This document shows, one piece after another, positions 55,073-63,560 of a stretch of DNA of 64,000 nt (within the stretch, counting starts at the first letter, position 1; every line of letters starts with the position of its first letter). The notes beneath the pieces were generated by a model. The model was not told the origin of the DNA. It made no database searches and saw only the letters and a program-made list of their open reading frames with translations. The position numbers were made by a program, and so were the translations under genes. The DNA comes from Alistipes indistinctus YIT 12060 (lineage in GTDB: Bacteria > Bacteroidota > Bacteroidia > Bacteroidales > Rikenellaceae), in contig NZ_CP102250.1 of assembly GCF_025144995.1 (NCBI RefSeq), positions 744,001 to 808,000 of the forward strand, read 5' to 3'.

Positions 55073-55786
55073 TTACCCGATTTTCTCGTTGCAATCGGCT
55101 TCCCAAATCATTTTTTTACCGAAGCCGAGACGGTTATCGGTCAATTTCAGGTAATCGGGTGCGATCGCCCACATCTCCAAATCCATTGCCGCTGCATACG
55201 GGAAACGCAACATATAGGCTTTTTTAACTGCCGCAAGTTCCTTGCCGCAGGGACGGTACATCCGGCCCCTCACTTGCAATCCCTGCACTTTGCCGACGAG
55301 CTTCGTCTCCAAAACCACCGCCGCAGCCACCCGTGCATTGCGCTGCAACTGGGCCACATGCCACGTATTCCCGGCCGAAGTCACGGCAAAAAGGTTCTGT
55401 TCGGGCAAATATGCGTAAAACAGCGATGAACAGTGCGGCACATCATCCACCGTCGTCGCCAGCGTCAGCACATGATGCCGCCCGATGAACCGGACAATCC
55501 GTTCATCCACGGGAACGGTCGCATGGAAATCGTTACCCGTTCCGCCCCGCACGGAACCGGCACAACCAACAGAACGGCCAGAACCGATAAGATAAGCGAG
55601 GCCGTCCTCCCCGGAAGAACCGGCAGGCGCGACAGGAGAGGATGCGTCGGAAAGGCCGACAGTGCCGGCAATTCCACAGGGATCGTCAAGATTTATTTTT
55701 TCGCCGCAGGAGCAGCCGGTTTCGCAGGAGTGTCCTTGTCCGGTGCCGGTGCCACCGGAGCCGCGGTATTCGGTATCGCTTTGCAT
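55073..55786 (-). CDS. Pyridoxamine 5'-phosphate oxidase-fold protein, start uncertain
   Basis: 237 residues from the ATG at 55786. The PNPOx/UPF0306-like split barrel begins only near residue 93 (VDERIVRFIGRHHVLTLATTVDDVPHCSSLFYAY, TSAGNTWHVAQLQRNARVAAAV, QGLQVRGRMYRP). The first 90 residues are Gly/Ser/Cys-rich and their DNA overlaps the end of the M23 gene by 94 bp, so the real start may be a GTG at 55552 or 55510. The fold binds FMN or heme. It is in a minus-strand run with ispD and the epimerase. Confidence 0.65.
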   Translation of the reverse strand: MQSDTEYRGSGGTGTGQGHSCETGCSCGEKINLDDPCGIAGTVGLSDASSPVAPAGSSGEDGLAYLIGSGRSVGCAGSVRGGTGNDFHATVPVDERIVRFIGRHHVLTLATTVDDVPHCSSLFYAYLPEQNLFAVTSAGNTWHVAQLQRNARVAAAVVLETKLVGKVQGLQVRGRMYRPCGKELAAVKKAYMLRFPYAAAMDLEMWAIAPDYLKLTDNRLGFGKKMIWEADCNEKIG

Positions 55787-57069
55787 AAAGAATCCAGTTC
55801 GAGGGAGGTTACTTTAAGGCTGTCGGCCACATCGCCGCTGAGTTCGGCCATAATCCGTTCCTTGACCACATTGAATGCCGTACGGTTACCCTGGCGGATC
55901 GGTTCGGCCGGTTCCGACGGCACTTTCAGCGGGTCAATCGGCGTCGAACCCCGCCAAATACGGAAATCGAGATGCGGGCCGGTTGCCAGACCGGTCGCGC
56001 CGACATAGCCGATCAGGTCCCCCTGTTTCACACGCGTGCCTTTCGAGATACCCTTCGCATAAGCTTTCAGGTGCAGGTAGCCCGAAGTCAACGACCCGAC
56101 ATTATGTTTAATTTTCAGCGTATTACCGCCACCACCGCTCCAATCCTTGTAAATCACGACGCCATCGCCGATCGCGTGCACCGGAGTCCCCGACGGAGCG
56201 GCATAATCGACCCCGTGGTGCGGGCGCCGGATGCGCAGCACCGGATGCAGACGCGAATTCGAAAAACGCGAGCTGATGCGCGAGAATTTCAGCGGGGCTT
56301 TGAGCAGAGCTTTGCGCAGGCTGTTACCGTTTTCGTCCCAATAACCCAATTTTCCATCCTGCAAGAACGGAATCGCATAATAGGTTTTGCCTCCATGCTC
56401 GAAACGCGCGCCCCAAATCGCCCCAAGGCCGACATTCGTGCTGTCGACATATTTTTGGTCGTAAATTACCGTAAAATTATCCTCGGGCTGTAGCGCGAAA
56501 AAGTCGATGGTCCAGGCATAAATCTCCGACAATTCCATCGCCAATGCAGGACTCATATCATTGTCCGTCATGCTTTTCCACAGCGAACTGGTAATCGAGG
56601 CACTGCGTTTCTGCCGCTGGACGGTCACATCCTTGGCAGCTTTGTGTACACGAATGCTGTCCGTCAGGTCGATTACCAGGTAATCGGTCGTCGTAGCCTC
56701 GTAAACGAAATAGGCCAGTTTTTTGGGCCCGACCGAATCGCGGGTCTGGAATACCACATACGGATGCCCCGCACGCAGGTTGCGCATACTGAATACCGGT
56801 TCCGCCACACGGGCGATCGAATCGACCTTACCGGGACCTATCCCGTAGCGCCCCAGAAGCGCACCGATGGTCTCGCCGCTCGCGAACTCGCCTTCCGTGA
56901 TATCGTACTTGCCTTTTTCAATGCCATAGAGCAATTCCACGGGCTCCTCCACGACCACGATCTCTCCTTCCGAAGAGCTTCCGTTCCGGCACACCAGCCA
57001 TACGACAATGCCAATAACCACCACAAGCCCGACCGTAGCGGGCAGCCAAATTTTGCGTGAAATCTTCAT
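55693..57069 (-). CDS. M23-family peptidoglycan endopeptidase
   Basis: 458 residues with one N-terminal membrane segment (ATVGLVVVIGIVVWLV). An OapA/LysM-like region (about 60-150) precedes the M23 domain: SSRFSNSRLHPVLRIRRPHHGVDYAAPSGTPVHAIGDG (zinc His and Asp), TSGYLHLKAYAKG and GLATGPHLDFRIWRG (HxD/H). The C-terminal tail is Pro/Ala/Lys-rich. The enzyme cuts peptide cross-links or stems in peptidoglycan and is probably periplasmic, anchored in the inner membrane. Confidence 0.88.
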   Translation of the reverse strand: MKISRKIWLPATVGLVVVIGIVVWLVCRNGSSSEGEIVVVEEPVELLYGIEKGKYDITEGEFASGETIGALLGRYGIGPGKVDSIARVAEPVFSMRNLRAGHPYVVFQTRDSVGPKKLAYFVYEATTTDYLVIDLTDSIRVHKAAKDVTVQRQKRSASITSSLWKSMTDNDMSPALAMELSEIYAWTIDFFALQPEDNFTVIYDQKYVDSTNVGLGAIWGARFEHGGKTYYAIPFLQDGKLGYWDENGNSLRKALLKAPLKFSRISSRFSNSRLHPVLRIRRPHHGVDYAAPSGTPVHAIGDGVVIYKDWSGGGGNTLKIKHNVGSLTSGYLHLKAYAKGISKGTRVKQGDLIGYVGATGLATGPHLDFRIWRGSTPIDPLKVPSEPAEPIRQGNRTAFNVVKERIMAELSGDVADSLKVTSLELDSLCKAIPNTAAPVAPAPDKDTPAKPAAPAAKK

Positions 57070-57091
57070 GTTCGTAAAGATACCCCCCGAC

Positions 57092-57123
57092 CGGAAAAGA
57101 GAAAAGTCCCGAAGACGGGACTT
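57092..57123 (-). terminator. Terminator after the flippase-like gene
   Basis: Read on the minus strand, AAGTCCCG pairs with CGGGACTT around a 4-base loop (57104-57123), then TTCTCTTTT follows. It separates the flippase-like gene from the M23 gene. Confidence 0.65.
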
Positions 57124-57217
57124 ATTATCTTTTTATCAACATCAGGCACCTTTGCAACACATAAAAGACGATTCAACAGAGCGTTTCGGTAGCGGAGGCA
57201 GGTAGGGACCGGGCCGT

Positions 57218-58294
57218 TTACAACTTGTTGCTGCCGAATTTCTGTTTGATCCAACGCGGGAAGATGATCGCACCCGCCACCAGGTAGGGATAGTACGTCA
57301 CCAACCGCCACAGCACCGCGATCAACGTTGCCGCACCGAGCTGCATCGCCACTGGCACCTCGATCAGGTCGCGGCAGTAGGTCGAAAAGATGTATTCGGC
57401 GAATCCGCTGCCGCCGGGAGTAGGCATCACCAGCATCATGATCCACATCACCAGTTGCCGGGCAAAGAGCAGGAACTGGTCGCTGACCGAGAAGAAGGCC
57501 ATAATCAGCGCATTGGCTACCAGATACCGCGAACTCCAGGACAGGAAAGTCGAAGAGCAGGCTTTCAACCAGAATTTCCATCCGGCGCGTTTGATTTCAT
57601 GCGATGAAAGCACGATATCGGTCCCGACCCGCTCGACAGCCCGGTACCAACGGTGCAGCCAGCGCAATTTGAAAATTTTGAGCAGCATCCATTTCAATCC
57701 GCGCGGATTAACGAACAGCCCGTACGAAAGCACACAGACGAAAGCCAGCTTGAGAAAATAGCCGACCAGTGCGAAGGTCATCAGCCCGCGCGCGACGATT
57801 CCGGCATGTGCCGTAATGTCGAACAGCCGGTCGACACCGACGAGAAGCATCAGCAACGGGAACATGACGATGAAATAGATCTCGTCGAGAAACGAGGTCA
57901 GCATAACGATGGCCGAACTGCGGCCGAGACTGATGCCCTCCTTGTGCACGTAAATGATCGCCACGCTGGTACCTCCGACGGCAGAAGGGGTGATGGCCGA
58001 TGTGAACTCCCAGAGCATGATAACCCGGAACGACTGCAGCCACGAGAGCTGTCCCCCGCTCAACACCCGGATGCGGATGATGTAGCCGATATCACGCCCG
58101 AACATGAAAAACACCGCGAGACAGAGCCATCCGACCGTCGCCCACGAGAAACGGATATCGGCGAACACTTCGGGATTGAAATCCCGCCAGAGCATCCATC
58201 CCACTACGGCCAGCCCGATCAGGATCGGATAGATCGCATTGCCGATCTTAATCTTGCCGAGCGGCCCTCCACCGGCCTGTTTCTGATTCGACAT
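57218..58294 (-). CDS. LPG-synthase-TM-like (UPF0104) integral membrane protein
   Basis: 358 residues with 7-8 membrane segments. ITPSAVGGTSVAIIYVHKEGISLGRSSAIVMLTSFLDE and LVMPTPGGSGFAEYIFSTYC are the two conserved blocks of the lysylphosphatidylglycerol synthase transmembrane family, here without the synthase domain. Such proteins are linked to lipid or isoprenoid flipping. It follows the U32 peptidase gene by 62 bp in the same direction. Confidence 0.78.
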   Translation of the reverse strand: MSNQKQAGGGPLGKIKIGNAIYPILIGLAVVGWMLWRDFNPEVFADIRFSWATVGWLCLAVFFMFGRDIGYIIRIRVLSGGQLSWLQSFRVIMLWEFTSAITPSAVGGTSVAIIYVHKEGISLGRSSAIVMLTSFLDEIYFIVMFPLLMLLVGVDRLFDITAHAGIVARGLMTFALVGYFLKLAFVCVLSYGLFVNPRGLKWMLLKIFKLRWLHRWYRAVERVGTDIVLSSHEIKRAGWKFWLKACSSTFLSWSSRYLVANALIMAFFSVSDQFLLFARQLVMWIMMLVMPTPGGSGFAEYIFSTYCRDLIEVPVAMQLGAATLIAVLWRLVTYYPYLVAGAIIFPRWIKQKFGSNKL

Positions 58295-58356
58295 AGTGAG
58301 CAGTAGTAGGTAATTATGCTATCAATTTCCGATATTCGTTACTCTTCCCCGTGGTT

Positions 58357-59628
58357 TTATCCCTCTTGTCCGTTCCCTTCCGCATCCACGAACTTATACA
58401 ATTTATCGCCCCTGTGGATCGGCGCAGGTACTTTAACCGAACAAAAAACACCCTGCGGCGCTTGCTGCACATTTTGTTCATCGACACGAATCTCCCCGGT
58501 CGGAAATTCCAGCACCCCGGTGGTCTCACCCACCAGGAAGGTCTCGTCGCCGACACGGAGCGGCGCGGCCTCGACCTGGATTTCAGCCACGCCGATACGT
58601 TTGAAATAGTTGGTGACTTTACCCACATACACTTTCCGTTTGGTCGCCGCTGAACCATATACCGCACTCCATTCGTCGATCCGGGCTCCCATGTAGTACC
58701 CTCCCCAGAATCCCCGGTTGAAAACGGTCGCCAGGCGCTCTTTCAATGCCCTCGCCCGCTCAGGGGTATAGCTTCCCGCCTCGATCATGCACAACGCCTC
58801 GTCATAACTCTCGACGACCCGTTTGACATATTCGGCAGAACGGGCGCGCCCCTCGATTTTCAGTACGCGCACGCCCGCTCCGAGAAACTTATCGAGGAAA
58901 TCGATCGTGCACAAATCTTTCGGCGACATGATATAATGATTGTCGATCACCAGCTCGGTGCCGCTGTCGCGGTCGCGCACCTCGTACGAACGGCGGCAAA
59001 GCTGGCGGCAGGCACCCCGGTTGGCCGAACACCCTGTGTCGTGCAGGCTCAGGTAACATTTGCCCGATATAGCCATGCACAGGGCACCGTGCGCAAACAT
59101 CTCGATCCGGACCGGTTCTCCTCCCGGACCGCAAATATTCCGCTCACGGATACCGTCGTAAATAGCCCGCACCTGCGGAATGGTCAACTCGCGTGCCAGC
59201 ACCATCACATCTGCGAATTGGGCGTAAAAAGCGACCGATTCCAGATTCGACAGGTTCAACTGCGTAGAGATATGCACTTCAAGGCCGATCGACCGGGCAT
59301 AAAGGATACCCGCCTGATCCGAAACGATCACGGCGGACACTCCCTCGGTCCTGGCCCGATCCATCGTCTGCCGCATGGCAGGCAGATCCGCGTCGTAAAG
59401 CAGCGTATTGACAGCCAGATACGTTTTAACGTTATGCCGACGGGCAATGGACACGATACGCGCGAGATCGTCCAATGTAAAATTCGCGGCCGAACGCGAG
59501 CGCATATTCAACTGCCCGACGCCGAAATAGACCGAATCGGCCCCGGCATCAATGGCGGCCCGCAACGACTCATACGAGCCGACCGGCGCCATAATCTCTA
59601 TATCCTTGCGTTTGAAACTCATTTTCAT
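58357..59628 (-). CDS. U32-family peptidase (TrhP/YegQ-like)
   Basis: The start at 59628 (MKMSFKRKDIEIMAPVGS) gives 423 residues; an upstream frame to 59703 is less likely. Family motifs are YFGVGQLNMRSRSAANFT, GLEVHISTQLNLSNLESVAFYA, and the cysteine block MAISGKCYLSLHDTGCSANRGACRQLCRRSYE, followed by LKIEGRARSAEYVKRVVESYDEAL. U32 proteins of this type take part in tRNA hydroxylation at U34 (TrhP) and probably bind an Fe-S cluster. It lies between a polyprenyl synthase and a flippase-like gene. Confidence 0.85.
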   Translation of the reverse strand: MKMSFKRKDIEIMAPVGSYESLRAAIDAGADSVYFGVGQLNMRSRSAANFTLDDLARIVSIARRHNVKTYLAVNTLLYDADLPAMRQTMDRARTEGVSAVIVSDQAGILYARSIGLEVHISTQLNLSNLESVAFYAQFADVMVLARELTIPQVRAIYDGIRERNICGPGGEPVRIEMFAHGALCMAISGKCYLSLHDTGCSANRGACRQLCRRSYEVRDRDSGTELVIDNHYIMSPKDLCTIDFLDKFLGAGVRVLKIEGRARSAEYVKRVVESYDEALCMIEAGSYTPERARALKERLATVFNRGFWGGYYMGARIDEWSAVYGSAATKRKVYVGKVTNYFKRIGVAEIQVEAAPLRVGDETFLVGETTGVLEFPTGEIRVDEQNVQQAPQGVFCSVKVPAPIHRGDKLYKFVDAEGNGQEG

Positions 59629-59733
59629 CCATTCTCTGTTCCGCGGGAAGGGCTGAAGCCGTATACCGAAACAAGCCCGGCTCCCTCCGCTTTCCCTATC
59701 CATCCGGGGCAGCGGACAAACCGGTGAAACGTG

Positions 59734-60708
59734 CTATTTCCGCCGTCCTTGCAATTCGGCAGTCAGCTCCCGCAACGGCTTCAACCGGTCGGGAGCCACC
59801 TCGAGCGCATCGAGCGCCAGATTCGCATCGGCGAAATAGGCCGCCACGGCCTTTTCGGTCAGCTCTCGAATGCCGAGCCGGTCGTAAATCGCCCTGACCC
59901 GTGCTATTTTTTCTGCCGGAACGATTGTGCGGTCCGACAGCAGTTCCAGCAGACTGCGGCGTGCCGGTTCATCGGCCCGTGCAAGCGCATTGGTCAGCAG
60001 GAAGGTCTTCTTACCTTCGAGGATGTCCCCGCCCACCGGTTTGCCGAACTCATCCGAATCGGCATACGTATCGAGCAGGTCGTCCTGCAACTGGAAGGCG
60101 AGTCCGATACTGATCCCGTATTTATACAACAGGTCGGTCGCCATATCGCTCCCACCGCCGCAAATGGCGCCGAGCTTCAACGCGCCGGCCAGCAACACCG
60201 CCGTTTTCAGTTCGATCATGCGCAAATATTCCGCCACCGACACATCGGTTCTCTTCTCGAAATCCATGTCGTACTGCTGCCCCTCGCACACGCCGACAGC
60301 CACTTCATTAAAAACCGTCAACAACCGGGGCAGCGACTTTTCGTCACAACCGGCCAGCAACCGGTAGGCATAAATCAGCATCGCATCGCCCGAAAGGATA
60401 GCCGTATTATCGTTCCATTTCTTGTGCACCGAGGGCTTCCCGCGCCGCGTATCGGCATTATCCATGATGTCGTCGTGCAGCAACGTGAAGTTGTGAAACA
60501 CTTCGACGGCGAGTGCAGCGGGTTTGGCTGCCGTGACCGCCTCTTGAAACAGGTTGCAGGCCATCAGCACGAGTGCGGGGCGGATACGCTTACCGCCCGC
60601 CCCGAGGGCGTAACGGATCGGTTCATACAGTCCCGCGGGCCGGGCCGGATAAGGCAACTGGGCGAGTTCCCGCTCGCTCATCGCAATCAGTTCGTGCAGC
60701 GAATACAT
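59734..60708 (-). CDS. Polyprenyl (farnesyl/geranylgeranyl-type) diphosphate synthase
   Basis: 324 residues. The first Asp-rich motif is LLHDDIMDNADTRRG and the second is LAFQLQDDLLDTYAD; GGKRIRPALVL and KTAVLLAGALKLGA are the usual flanking blocks. The enzyme condenses isopentenyl diphosphate to make C15-C20 or longer prenyl diphosphates. The residues before the first motif (VEVFHNFTL) include Phe and Asn, so the product length cannot be fixed by eye. A -7 box on the minus strand lies at 60747-60754. Confidence 0.88.
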   Translation of the reverse strand: MYSLHELIAMSERELAQLPYPARPAGLYEPIRYALGAGGKRIRPALVLMACNLFQEAVTAAKPAALAVEVFHNFTLLHDDIMDNADTRRGKPSVHKKWNDNTAILSGDAMLIYAYRLLAGCDEKSLPRLLTVFNEVAVGVCEGQQYDMDFEKRTDVSVAEYLRMIELKTAVLLAGALKLGAICGGGSDMATDLLYKYGISIGLAFQLQDDLLDTYADSDEFGKPVGGDILEGKKTFLLTNALARADEPARRSLLELLSDRTIVPAEKIARVRAIYDRLGIRELTEKAVAAYFADANLALDALEVAPDRLKPLRELTAELQGRRK

Positions 60709-60746
60709 ACATTTGTCAGGTTATATCCCCGTCGGACGGGGGTTTG

Positions 60747-60754
60747 CAAAGTTA
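60747..60754 (-). promoter_or_regulatory. -7 box for the polyprenyl synthase gene
   Basis: TAACTTTG on the minus strand (CAAAGTTA on plus), 38 bp before the start codon at 60708. Confidence 0.6.
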
Positions 60755-60806
60755 AAAAAAATAAACCGTTTCGGATTATTTCTATTGCCGGGCCCGATTT
60801 TTTTAT

Positions 60807-60814
60807 TACTTTTG
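60807..60814 (+). promoter_or_regulatory. -7 box for the ROK kinase gene
   Basis: TACTTTTG matches TAnnTTTG and lies 47 bp before the start codon at 60862. Confidence 0.6.
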
Positions 60815-60861
60815 ATTATCTGTTTAATAAAATAATTTAAAAACTACACATTGACTCAATC

Positions 60862-61860
60862 ATGAAAAAAGTAGCTGTCGGCGTAGATATCGGGGGGACG
60901 AACTCCGTTTACGGATTGGTGGACGAAGCGGGTGAGATCATCTGCGAAGGGGCGTTCCCCACGCGCAATTACCCCGATTTCGATCAATATATCGAGGAAC
61001 TCTACATCGGAATCCAGGACCTGCTCAAACGAGCCGGCGACGAAGTGGAGCTGGTGGGTATCGGTATCGGCGCCCCGAACGGCAACTACTATACCGGCAC
61101 AATCGAGTTCGCACCAAACCTCGTCTGGAAGGGCGTGCTGAATATCGTCGAGAAGATGAAGCGCTTTTTCCCCACCGTTCCGGTCATCATCACCAACGAC
61201 GCGAATGCGGCAGCCGTAGGTGAAATGGTCTACGGCGGTGCGAAGGGCATGAAAGATTTCCTGGTGGTCACCCTCGGTACCGGATTGGGCAGCGGTTTCG
61301 TCGCAAACGGCAAGCTGATCTACGGCCACGACGGATTCGCCGGCGAGCTGGGCCACGTAGTGGTCAACAAAACCGGACGCATCTGCGGTTGCGGACGCAA
61401 AGGATGTCTCGAAACCTACGCATCGGCCACCGGCATCAAGCGTACGGTGTTCAAGCTGCTTGCAGACCACACCGACGACAGCGAATTCCGCCGGGTTACC
61501 TACGACGACCTGACGGCAGAGATGATTACCAAGGCAGCCCTCAACGGCGACCCGATTGCAATCGAAGCTTACGAATACACCGGCAAACTGCTCGGTGAAG
61601 CGCTGGCCGACGCCGTAGCCATCACCAGCCCCGAGGCGATCTTCCTGTTCGGCGGCCTGGCCAAGGCGGGCAAGTATATCTTCGAACCGACCAAGAAATA
61701 CATGGAACAAAACCTGTTGGCGATTTTCCGCAACAAGGTGAAACTGCTGCCTTCGGGCATCGACGGTAAAAACGCTGCGGTACTGGGTGCTTCGGCCCTC
61801 GTATGGCAGAGCCTTCAGGAAGCACAGGAGGCCAAGGAGAGAAAAGCGCGGGGTTGCTAA
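60862..61860 (+). CDS. ROK-family glucokinase
   Basis: 332 residues. The phosphate-binding motif is VGVDIGGTNSVYGLVD, the sugar-binding part is IITNDANAAAVGE, and VTLGTGLGSGFV with GFAGELGHVVVNKTGRICGCGRKGCLETYAS gives the ROK signature with the zinc-binding cysteines. It phosphorylates glucose or a related hexose with ATP in the cytoplasm. It stands alone with its own -7 box and terminator. Confidence 0.9.
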   Translation: MKKVAVGVDIGGTNSVYGLVDEAGEIICEGAFPTRNYPDFDQYIEELYIGIQDLLKRAGDEVELVGIGIGAPNGNYYTGTIEFAPNLVWKGVLNIVEKMKRFFPTVPVIITNDANAAAVGEMVYGGAKGMKDFLVVTLGTGLGSGFVANGKLIYGHDGFAGELGHVVVNKTGRICGCGRKGCLETYASATGIKRTVFKLLADHTDDSEFRRVTYDDLTAEMITKAALNGDPIAIEAYEYTGKLLGEALADAVAITSPEAIFLFGGLAKAGKYIFEPTKKYMEQNLLAIFRNKVKLLPSGIDGKNAAVLGASALVWQSLQEAQEAKERKARGC

Positions 61861-61882
61861 CAGCGCTGCCCTTTTCCGTCAC

Positions 61883-61914
61883 ACAAGGCCGTCCGATGTG
61901 ACGGCCTTGTTTTT
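61883..61914 (+). terminator. Terminator of the ROK kinase gene
   Basis: ACAAGGCCGTC (61883-61893) pairs with GACGGCCTTGT (61900-61910) around a 6-base loop and is followed by TTTT. Confidence 0.85.
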
Positions 61915-62011
61915 GCAGGAGATACGTTCTGCGTCCGTTTTTACGTTATCCATAACGAAGACTCAAACGCAACACGATAAACCAAAATATAGCACGGCAA
62001 AACCAAACGAT

Positions 62012-62761
62012 ATGAAAAGCGTACAGCAATCGCTGCTCGAGCGCCGGACGATCCGCCGCTACGAGCGCATGAAAGTGGAACCCGAAAAGATGCAACAAAT
62101 CTACGATGCGATCCGCAATACCCCGACCAGTTACAACGGCCAGCAATTCTCGGTGATCGCCGTAGACGACCAGCAACTCAAAGAGCAGTTGTACGAAATC
62201 ACGAACCAGAAACAGATCAAGACCTGTTCGCACTTTCTGGTTTTCTGCATCGATTACCACAAACTGCGCGTGGCAGCCGGACTGCACGGCGAACAAACGC
62301 CTCCCTTCGAAAGCACCATTGACGGCTATACGGTGGGCGTGATCGACGCGTCCCTGGCCATGATGAGCGCCGTGACGGTGGCCGAATCGCTCGGACTCGG
62401 TTGCTGCTGCATCGGTTACACCCGCACGGCGGATCCGCGGCGAATCTCCGACCTGCTGCTGCTGCCCGAAGGGGTTTCGATCGTCTGCGGCCTGGCTATC
62501 GGCTATCCGCGTGAAATGCCCGACCTGAAACCGAAGCTGCCCCAACCGGCTGTCATCCACACGAACCACTATTCGGCCGACGAAGAGCTGAAGCCGCTGC
62601 TGGCCGAATACGACGAGCGTATCACCGAATACAACCGGACCCGTTCGGGCGACCAGACGACCAACGACTGGTCGGGGCACATCGCCGATTACCACCGCCA
62701 TTCGATGGAGCACGGCATCGCCGGCTATCTCCGCGAGCAGATCGGATTAAAATCGGAATAA
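62012..62761 (+). CDS. NfsA/FRP-like nitroreductase
   Basis: The ATG at 62012 gives 249 residues; the frame runs further up through the ROK terminator but is not likely coding there. SLLERRTIRRYERMKVEPEKM and DAIRNTPTSYNGQQFSVIAV are the FMN-binding start, followed by GVIDASLAMMSAVTVAESLGLGCCCIGYTR and VCGLAIGYPREMPDLKPKLP. These NADPH-flavin oxidoreductases reduce nitroaromatics and quinones. It is convergent with a Nim-like gene. Confidence 0.85.
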   Translation: MKSVQQSLLERRTIRRYERMKVEPEKMQQIYDAIRNTPTSYNGQQFSVIAVDDQQLKEQLYEITNQKQIKTCSHFLVFCIDYHKLRVAAGLHGEQTPPFESTIDGYTVGVIDASLAMMSAVTVAESLGLGCCCIGYTRTADPRRISDLLLLPEGVSIVCGLAIGYPREMPDLKPKLPQPAVIHTNHYSADEELKPLLAEYDERITEYNRTRSGDQTTNDWSGHIADYHRHSMEHGIAGYLREQIGLKSE

Positions 62762-62807
62762 GGAAAGCTGGGAAAATCAGCCGTCTGGAAACGAGGATAT
62801 AATACCT

Positions 62808-62816
62808 CCCCCCCCC
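62808..62816 (+). repeat. C9 homopolymer in an intergenic region
   Basis: Nine consecutive C lie 47 bp after the nitroreductase stop. Such tracts can slip during replication, but no gene is seen to depend on it. Confidence 0.8.
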
Positions 62817-62869
62817 GGTTTTAGTACCCTATCCTTCATCGTATGACGATCCGGACGATGCGAAAGATC

Positions 62870-62901
62870 AAAGGCATCGACTTTTACCGGTCGATGCCTT
62901 T
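62870..62901. terminator. Hairpin between convergent nitroreductase and Nim-like genes
   Basis: AAAGGCATCGA (62870-62880) pairs with TCGATGCCTTT (62891-62901) around a 10-base loop; a CCCTTTTC tail follows on plus and a T-rich stretch on minus is weaker. Confidence 0.6.
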
Positions 62902-62951
62902 CCCTTTTCTGCACTAAATATTTCGGGCCGATTTCGGCTCGGCGACTTTTC

Positions 62952-63458
62952 CTATTCCAAAGGACGCATACCCGCGTCTGGCGGGATACGTTTGCATTTA
63001 CCGGCAAGGTGTTCGATGTCGAGCCGCAACACCACCGTCCGTCGAAACGACGCAGCGATATACTTCTCCCCTATTTCAGCATATTCGGGACTGTACTTGC
63101 GTATCAGCAGGCGCAGGGCGTGGAGCCGTTCCTCATCGGCACCCACGACGACAATCCGGCCGAACAAATGCACGCTTTCATAAGCAGTACTGAACTGGCG
63201 CGGAATCACCCGTGTCCGGTCCACGACGCAAAAACTCACGCGGTCATTTTCTCGGATCGCGTCGAGCTTTTCCCCTTCGGGCGCACAATGGAAATAGATC
63301 CTATCCCCGTCCGCAACATAACTCATCGGCAAGCCGTATCCGTACCCGCCGACGCCGCACATCGCCAGAAAACCGTATTCGCCCCGATCCAACAACTCCC
63401 TCGCTGCCGCCTCATCCCACACCCGGTCTTTGCGGCGGATCGCTCTGAATTTTTCCAT
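62952..63458 (-). CDS. Nim-like PNPOx-fold protein (5-nitroimidazole reductase family)
   Basis: The ATG at 63458 gives 168 residues: MEKFRAIRRKDRVWDEAAARELLDRGEYGFLAMCG, GYGLPMSYVADGDRIYFHCAPEGEKLDAIRENDRVSFCVVDRTRVIP and FSTAYESVHLFGRIVVV. This layout, including the conserved YFHCAPEGEKLDAI block, is the NimA family, whose members can reduce 5-nitroimidazoles to amines and so give metronidazole resistance; many chromosomal relatives do not. A perfect -7 box lies at 63474-63481. Confidence 0.82.
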   Translation of the reverse strand: MEKFRAIRRKDRVWDEAAARELLDRGEYGFLAMCGVGGYGYGLPMSYVADGDRIYFHCAPEGEKLDAIRENDRVSFCVVDRTRVIPRQFSTAYESVHLFGRIVVVGADEERLHALRLLIRKYSPEYAEIGEKYIAASFRRTVVLRLDIEHLAGKCKRIPPDAGMRPLE

Positions 63459-63473
63459 TATACCGATTTTGGC

Positions 63474-63481
63474 CAAATATA
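63474..63481 (-). promoter_or_regulatory. -7 box for the Nim-like gene
   Basis: TATATTTG on the minus strand (CAAATATA on plus), 15 bp before the start codon at 63458, so the transcript would have a very short leader. Confidence 0.5.
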
Positions 63482-63486
63482 ACAAT

Positions 63487-63510
63487 AGATCCCCGCAAAA
63501 GCAGGGATCT
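63487..63510 (-). terminator. Hairpin after the partial PCMD-type gene
   Basis: On the minus strand AGATCCCTGC pairs with GCGGGGATCT (one G-U pair) around TTTT, 50 bp after the stop at 63561. The T tract is weak. Confidence 0.45.
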
Positions 63511-63560
63511 ATCATCATTTAATTTCAGGTATTTTCCCGAAACGAAGTATTCTTGGAAAA

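Noticed and set aside
62808-62816. C9 tract as a phase-variation switch
   Set aside because: It lies after one gene and before a terminator, away from any start codon or promoter, so slippage would have no clear effect.
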